A DNA stretch of 48,585 nt, from positions 1 to 48,585 of the forward strand of contig JAFIFJ010000162.1 in NCBI GenBank assembly GCA_020832085.1, given 5' to 3'. Every line of letters starts with the position of its first letter. Positions within the stretch are counted from its first letter, which is position 1. This DNA comes from Gammaproteobacteria bacterium (GTDB lineage: Bacteria > Pseudomonadota > Gammaproteobacteria > Pseudomonadales > Azotimanducaceae). Below are positions 45,310-48,585 of this stretch, piece after piece. The notes under the pieces are model-generated. The model was not told where the DNA came from and did not search any database. It saw nothing but the letters and a program-made list of their open reading frames with translations. The position numbers and the translations under genes are program-made.

Positions 45310-45663
45310 ATGCCAAGCCTTCCGAAACAAATGCTCCTGTTCGCCGCGCTGCTGATCGTCCTGGGGCTGGGCGCATTCCTCGCGTCTGGTAGCCAGACCG
45401 CCTTAATGCCGGCCTACCCGGGCGTTGTGCTCGCAATTCTCGGTGGCCTTGCAATCGCCTTCGAGGGTGGTCGGCGGCATCTGATGCATGCCGCTGCCGT
45501 CGTCGCCCTGCTCGGCGCGCTGGCCCCGGCAGCGGCGCTCGGCATCCGGGCGGCGCAGATGAGTCCACTCGCCCTGACGGTCAACCTTGGCATGCTCGCA
45601 CTCTGCGGCGGGCTGCTCATTCTCATGGTGCGCTCGTTCATCGCCGCCCGCCGGGCAACCTGA
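45310..45663 (+). CDS. Small four-helix membrane protein
   Basis: This 117-residue hydrophobic protein begins MPSLPKQMLLF and has four predicted transmembrane helices (about 6-25, 33-50, 57-78 and 87-108). ATG at 45310 is preferred over GTG at 45304 because CGGGA lies nine bases upstream. No family is recognised. It follows the previous gene by 69 bases on the same strand. Confidence 0.7.
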   Translation: MPSLPKQMLLFAALLIVLGLGAFLASGSQTALMPAYPGVVLAILGGLAIAFEGGRRHLMHAAAVVALLGALAPAAALGIRAAQMSPLALTVNLGMLALCGGLLILMVRSFIAARRAT

Positions 45664-45773
45664 CGCCTGACGGAGAGGCGAGGTCAGACCTCGTCAGCGC
45701 GATGGCCGGAGCACGTGGCAGCGGGGCACGATTCGCGTAACTTCGGGGGAATCGCGGCCGGGGAGGCCCTGCC

Positions 45774-46586
45774 ATGCTGGGAAACGAACGACGTCTTGAG
45801 GTCTTGCTGTTCGTCGTGCTCACTTTCGGCATCACCTGGGGACTCGCCGGATTATTCTTCGCCTTCCCTGCATGGATCGAATCGATCTTCGGTCCGCCAA
45901 GCGCCATCCACCCGCTGTTCGTCATCGCGGTCTGGTCGCCCAATATCGCAGCGGTGGCGCTGGTCCTGACGCGTGGTGGCTGGCCAGTGCTGAAGGACCT
46001 GCTCTCGCGACTGCTGCGTTGGCGCGCTTCGCCGTGGATGTGGCTCGCTGCGATCCTGTTCTATCCGGCCCTCATGTTGCTGGTTCAGCTGATCGGACTG
46101 GCCTTCGGCCAACCTCTCGCCGGCCTCGACGTGTGGCTCCAGGGCGTCGTCATCGGGTCCTTGAGCCTGCCGATCCTGCTGCTCGGCCCGCTCGGAGAGG
46201 AACTCGGCTGGCGGGGCTATCTGCTACCGAGACTGCTCGAAGGCATGAGCGCCATCGTCGCCGGCCTCGTCGTCGGTGTCATCTGGATGGTCTGGCATCT
46301 GCCGGCATTCTTCATCGCCGGTTTGCCGCAGGACGACATGGCGATCCCGATCTTCTTCGTCGCTGGAATCGCCCTTTCGGTTTACGTCACCTGGCTGTTC
46401 GTCAACACCCGGCAAAGCATCCTGATCGCCGGCATCATTCCCCATGCCATCGTCAACGCCTACGGTGAGGCGACCGGCGACATGACATGGGTTCAGGCCC
46501 TGGTGATGGTCGCCGGCGCAGCCTTGCTGCTGGCCATTCTCGGCCGTCATCTCAAAGGGGGTCAGAGGCGCTCGTGGCCGTGGTAG
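45774..46586 (+). CDS. CPBP-family intramembrane metalloprotease
   Basis: This 270-residue protein with about eight helices carries the CPBP/Abi signature: E142-E143 and R147 in GEELGWRGYL, H175 in WHLPAFF and a later His in IIPHAIVNAY. These residues match the Rce1-like glutamate protease site. Bacterial members are linked to bacteriocin immunity or processing of membrane proteins. A GGTCAGAC fragment of the mobile element ends (45683-45690) lies in the gap upstream. Confidence 0.9.
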   Translation: MLGNERRLEVLLFVVLTFGITWGLAGLFFAFPAWIESIFGPPSAIHPLFVIAVWSPNIAAVALVLTRGGWPVLKDLLSRLLRWRASPWMWLAAILFYPALMLLVQLIGLAFGQPLAGLDVWLQGVVIGSLSLPILLLGPLGEELGWRGYLLPRLLEGMSAIVAGLVVGVIWMVWHLPAFFIAGLPQDDMAIPIFFVAGIALSVYVTWLFVNTRQSILIAGIIPHAIVNAYGEATGDMTWVQALVMVAGAALLLAILGRHLKGGQRRSWPW

Positions 46587-47104
46587 CGCGCGTACAGCCA
46601 CTCGTTGCCATCGGCATCGAAGAGCACGATCGGATAGGTATCGACCCGGCCTCCGATCTCCATGCCCGGCGATCCCCAGGGCATGCCCGGGGCACTGATC
46701 CCCAGCGCATCCGGCCGTTCAGCGAGAAGCCGCCGCACGGCATCCGCCGGAACGTGTCCCTCCACCAGGTAGCCGCCGATCTCCGCCGTGTGACAGGAGG
46801 CCAGGCGGCCCGGAACACCCAGGTCTCGCCGCGTCTGCGCGATGTTGTCGGACAGGCGGAGATCGATCACGAACCCTTCCCGGCGCATGTAGGCGGCCCA
46901 GTCGCTGCAGCAGCCGCAGCCCGGGTCGTAGTGCAGGGTCATGCTCAGCGCACCATTCGCCGCCCCGCTGCCCGCGGCCACACCACCCGCAGGCGGATCC
47001 ACGTCCGCGCAGCCTCCGAGCAGGATCAGGCTAGCGGACAGCAACCAGCAGATCCGAAACAGGCGCACATTCGCGCCGGCCACGCCACGCCTAGCGCTCG
47101 TCAT
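46562..47104 (-). CDS. DUF411 metal-binding lipoprotein
   Basis: This 180-residue protein has a signal peptide with lipobox L-G-G-C at C32 and the DUF411 core: LHYDPGCGCCSDW (metal-binding CGCC at 63-66) and RLASCHTAEIGGYLVEGHVP. DUF411 proteins are linked to copper handling. Of three consecutive ATG codons, 47104 is best placed, seven bases from AGGAG. Its 3' end overlaps the CPBP gene by 25 bases on the opposite strand. Confidence 0.85.
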   Translation of the reverse strand: MTSARRGVAGANVRLFRICWLLSASLILLGGCADVDPPAGGVAAGSGAANGALSMTLHYDPGCGCCSDWAAYMRREGFVIDLRLSDNIAQTRRDLGVPGRLASCHTAEIGGYLVEGHVPADAVRRLLAERPDALGISAPGMPWGSPGMEIGGRVDTYPIVLFDADGNEWLYARYHGHERL

Positions 47105-47231
47105 CATCATTCTCCTGATCAACTTTGGGGATCCAAACCACCAGCCGGCCGTCACCTCAGAGCATGCCACACGTAGACCGCTGCCCGTACCGTCACCAGG
47201 GGCGGCCACAAGGCTGCGTTGACCAGGCGAA

Positions 47232-47401
47232 GGGGCAGACCAACCCAACCATCAGGCCTTGCCGCAACCAACACCCACAAGATTCCTTAGGTCGCCGTTT
47301 TTGGTACCGAAAAGGCCGCTCTAAGCGCGATGAAGGCCCGAACGTGGAAAAAATCGCTCGTCTGTCCAGGCACCTACCCTGGGCCACCCTAGTCTGACCC
47401 C
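47232..47401. mobile_element. Internally deleted 170-bp GGGGTCAGAC element
   Basis: The right end GTCTGACCCC (47392-47401) is perfect; the left end is GGGGCAGAC (47232-47240), missing one T. Only the third hairpin remains: CCTTAGGTCGCCG to GGCCGCTCTAAG (47284-47323), with TTTTTGGTACCGAAAA at its tip. The remainder of 47105-47579 holds no recognisable gene. Confidence 0.7.
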
Positions 47402-47579
47402 AGCGGCGGGCAAAGATCGTCGATGAATTCGGATTTCCACCCACCGCTGCATCCGAAACCCGAGAGACGATCTACGGTTTGACCCGCAGCGAAACCTCGG
47501 GTGACATCGTTCGGGGGGTCGCCCCTCGCATCGAAGACAATACCTCAGCGGGGCCCCAGGCCTGCCTGAGTTGTGCGCA

Positions 47580-47783
47580 ATGGAAACAGCGAAAGTGTCG
47601 CACATGGGTGTTTGGCTGTTCCGGGAGGCGGTCCTTACGCAGCCGGAAATGCCTGCGCCGCCCGGGTCAGAGTCTCCCGTACACGCCGTGCCCGAACCTA
47701 CCTCATGGGCACTCATGATGACCGGGATGCTGGGTCTTTGGGGCCTGCGTCGCCGTCGCAGCGCCAGGCAGCCCTTGGTCTGA
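47580..47783 (+). pseudogene. Small PEP-CTERM-signal open frame, probably a gene remnant
   Basis: The 67-residue frame ends with a full PEP-CTERM sorting signal: VPEPTSWALMMTGMLGLWGL followed by RRRR. That signal directs surface proteins to an exosortase. The 37 residues before it have no signal peptide or repeats, and the frame stops at a TGA inside GGTCTGAC, a piece of the element end. This looks like the tail of a larger gene truncated at its 5' side. No exosortase or other PEP-CTERM gene is in the window. Confidence 0.55.
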
Positions 47784-47790
47784 CGAGAAG

Positions 47791-47823
47791 CGGGGTCAGG
47801 GAGATCGCACCAGCCTGACCCCG
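47791..47823. repeat. Hairpin of two inverted GGGGTCAGG ends
   Basis: CGGGGTCAGG (47791-47800) and CCTGACCCCG (47814-47823) form a perfect 10-bp stem around a 13-base loop, right after the PEP-CTERM stop. It resembles two element ends brought together after loss of the middle, and could also terminate transcription. Confidence 0.6.
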
Positions 47824-47905
47824 CCGTTGATCTCAATCGAGCACGCTACCATCACCTGCTCGAAGCGACTCGCGAACCCGATCAGAAGCCCCGACTGGGG
47901 AAGGC

Positions 47906-48194
47906 GGGGTCAGACAACGCGATTCTTATCCAACTCATTGATTAGAAGACACAAATGAGCGCCATACCCTCTTGATCTGGGGCTTAGACGCGCCTTTTGG
48001 GCAGGCAAAACGAGGGTCTAAGGGGCTCTTGTTCCTGGCTGACATCGAGCGGCCTATCGCACCCGCCACGATTTTCCTTAGAGGGCGCTTTTCGGTACCA
48101 AAACCGCGGCTCTAAGGCCGTAAATGGCACCGATCTACGCAGCGATCATCAATGTTTTCAGCAAGTTATCCTGACGTTTCGCTAGTCTGACCCC
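47906..48194. mobile_element. Full-length 289-bp MITE-like element, second copy
   Basis: Ends are GGGGTCAGAC (47906-47915) and GTCTGACCCC (48185-48194). The three hairpins of the 43202 copy recur in order: CTCATT/AATGAG, CTTAGAC/GTCTAAG and CCTTAGA/TCTAAGG, with many substitutions in loops. Both copies are in the same orientation. Flanking sequence shows no obvious target duplication. Confidence 0.85.
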
Positions 48195-48331
48195 AGCATT
48201 GCCAGCGCTGAATCAGTGAAGCGGCGACGTATAACGCAAACGGCCGAAGTTTAAGTACTCAAATGGACGATAGTGTAAGCATCAATTGGACGGTATTCTG
48301 GTCGCTCTTCGGCCCGCTCCAGAGGTGAGCC

Positions 48332-48585
48332 ATGAGTGGCGACTATCTGCCACGACCGATTCGTGACCGGGTGCTGGAGTCTCTCGGCGATACGCCAACG
48401 GTCTGTCTGCTGGGCCCCCGCCAGGTTGGCAAGACGACCCTCGCACAGCGCGTTGATTCAGAGCGCAGCTACCTGACTCTGGATGACCCGACTCTGCTTC
48501 AAGTCGCGCAGCAGGATCCCCTTGGGTTTGTCGACAGTCTGCCGGACCGCGTGATCCTGGACGAAGTTCAGCGCGCACCCGAACT
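48332..48585 (+). CDS. AAA-family ATPase (AAA_14/DUF4143 type), 5' part only
   Basis: The frame starts at ATG 48332 (MSGDYLPRPIRDRVLESLGD) and runs off the window. It has Walker A LLGPRQVGKTTLAQ and Walker B-like RVILDEVQRAPE, the hallmark of the ATPase family with a C-terminal DUF4143 nuclease-like domain. Role unknown; such genes are common accessory genes. AT-rich sequence with two TGGACG repeats (48264-48292) lies upstream and may hold the promoter. Confidence 0.85.
   Translation, partial: MSGDYLPRPIRDRVLESLGDTPTVCLLGPRQVGKTTLAQRVDSERSYLTLDDPTLLQVAQQDPLGFVDSLPDRVILDEVQRAPE

Noticed and set aside
45683..45690. A further element copy at GGTCAGAC
   Set aside because: Only eight bases match and no hairpin core is present in the 110-base gap, so I treat it as an end fragment at most.
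47321..47836. A 171-codon minus-strand frame
   Set aside because: It crosses an element end and the PEP-CTERM stub and has no recognisable domain.

Overview
The window looks like the chromosome of a GC-rich gammaproteobacterium. The evidence is indirect: coding is dense and strongly G/C at third positions, recC, recB and recD are complete and in that order, there is a YgiM-like SH3 protein and a RimK/retropepsin pair, and REP-type intergenic palindromes are common. I see no rRNA, tRNA, CRISPR array, prophage or autonomous transposase. The species cannot be fixed from sequence alone.

Layout, left to right. 1-546 holds two REP-like hairpins and the promoter of a type II toxin-antitoxin pair (547-1018). 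A tight minus-strand operon (5973 to 1084) carries an SDR oxidoreductase, an unknown protein, an MscS channel, a retropepsin-like protease, a RimK ATP-grasp ligase and an aspartoacylase-like hydrolase. Next come a lipoprotein M48 protease with TPRs (6218-7774), an orphan OmpR-type regulator (7908-8624) and an orphan GroEL with a His/Asp tail (8831-10462). recC, recB, recD and a BrnA-like antitoxin follow (10783-20430), then a flavodoxin-fold reductase, a YgiM-like protein and a zinc-ribbon protein. A minus-strand tetR-MFP-RND-PII-like operon (27511 to 22421) diverges from a TonB-dependent receptor (27898-30282). Ornithine aminotransferase and thiolase form a pair (30541-32945). They are followed by a catalase-like haem protein, an MDR oxidoreductase and a complete type I Wadjet anti-plasmid system, jetABCD (42098 to 35430). 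The last 6.5 kb is accessory: a lipoprotein, a parE toxin with a truncated parD, a haloalkane dehalogenase, small membrane proteins, a CPBP protease, a DUF411 lipoprotein, a PEP-CTERM stub and the start of an AAA ATPase gene.

The most striking unexplained structure is a family of about 290-bp non-coding elements bounded by GGGGTCAGAC and its inverse. Two copies are near full length (43202-43491 and 47906-48194). Three more are shortened or decayed (34076-34238, about 44648-44772, 47232-47401). The full copies fold into three successive hairpins and look like a MITE. One copy has removed the N-terminal half of a ParD antitoxin while leaving the toxin gene open. A second, unrelated repeat is a 19-bp tandem array with core TGGACAYCCAC in two intergenic regions (10515-10620 and 21094-21142).

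Functionally, the window combines DNA processing and defence (RecBCD, Wadjet), envelope work (RND pump, TonB receptor, MscS, BepA-like protease) and a conserved but poorly understood ligase/protease/hydrolase cassette around RimK.
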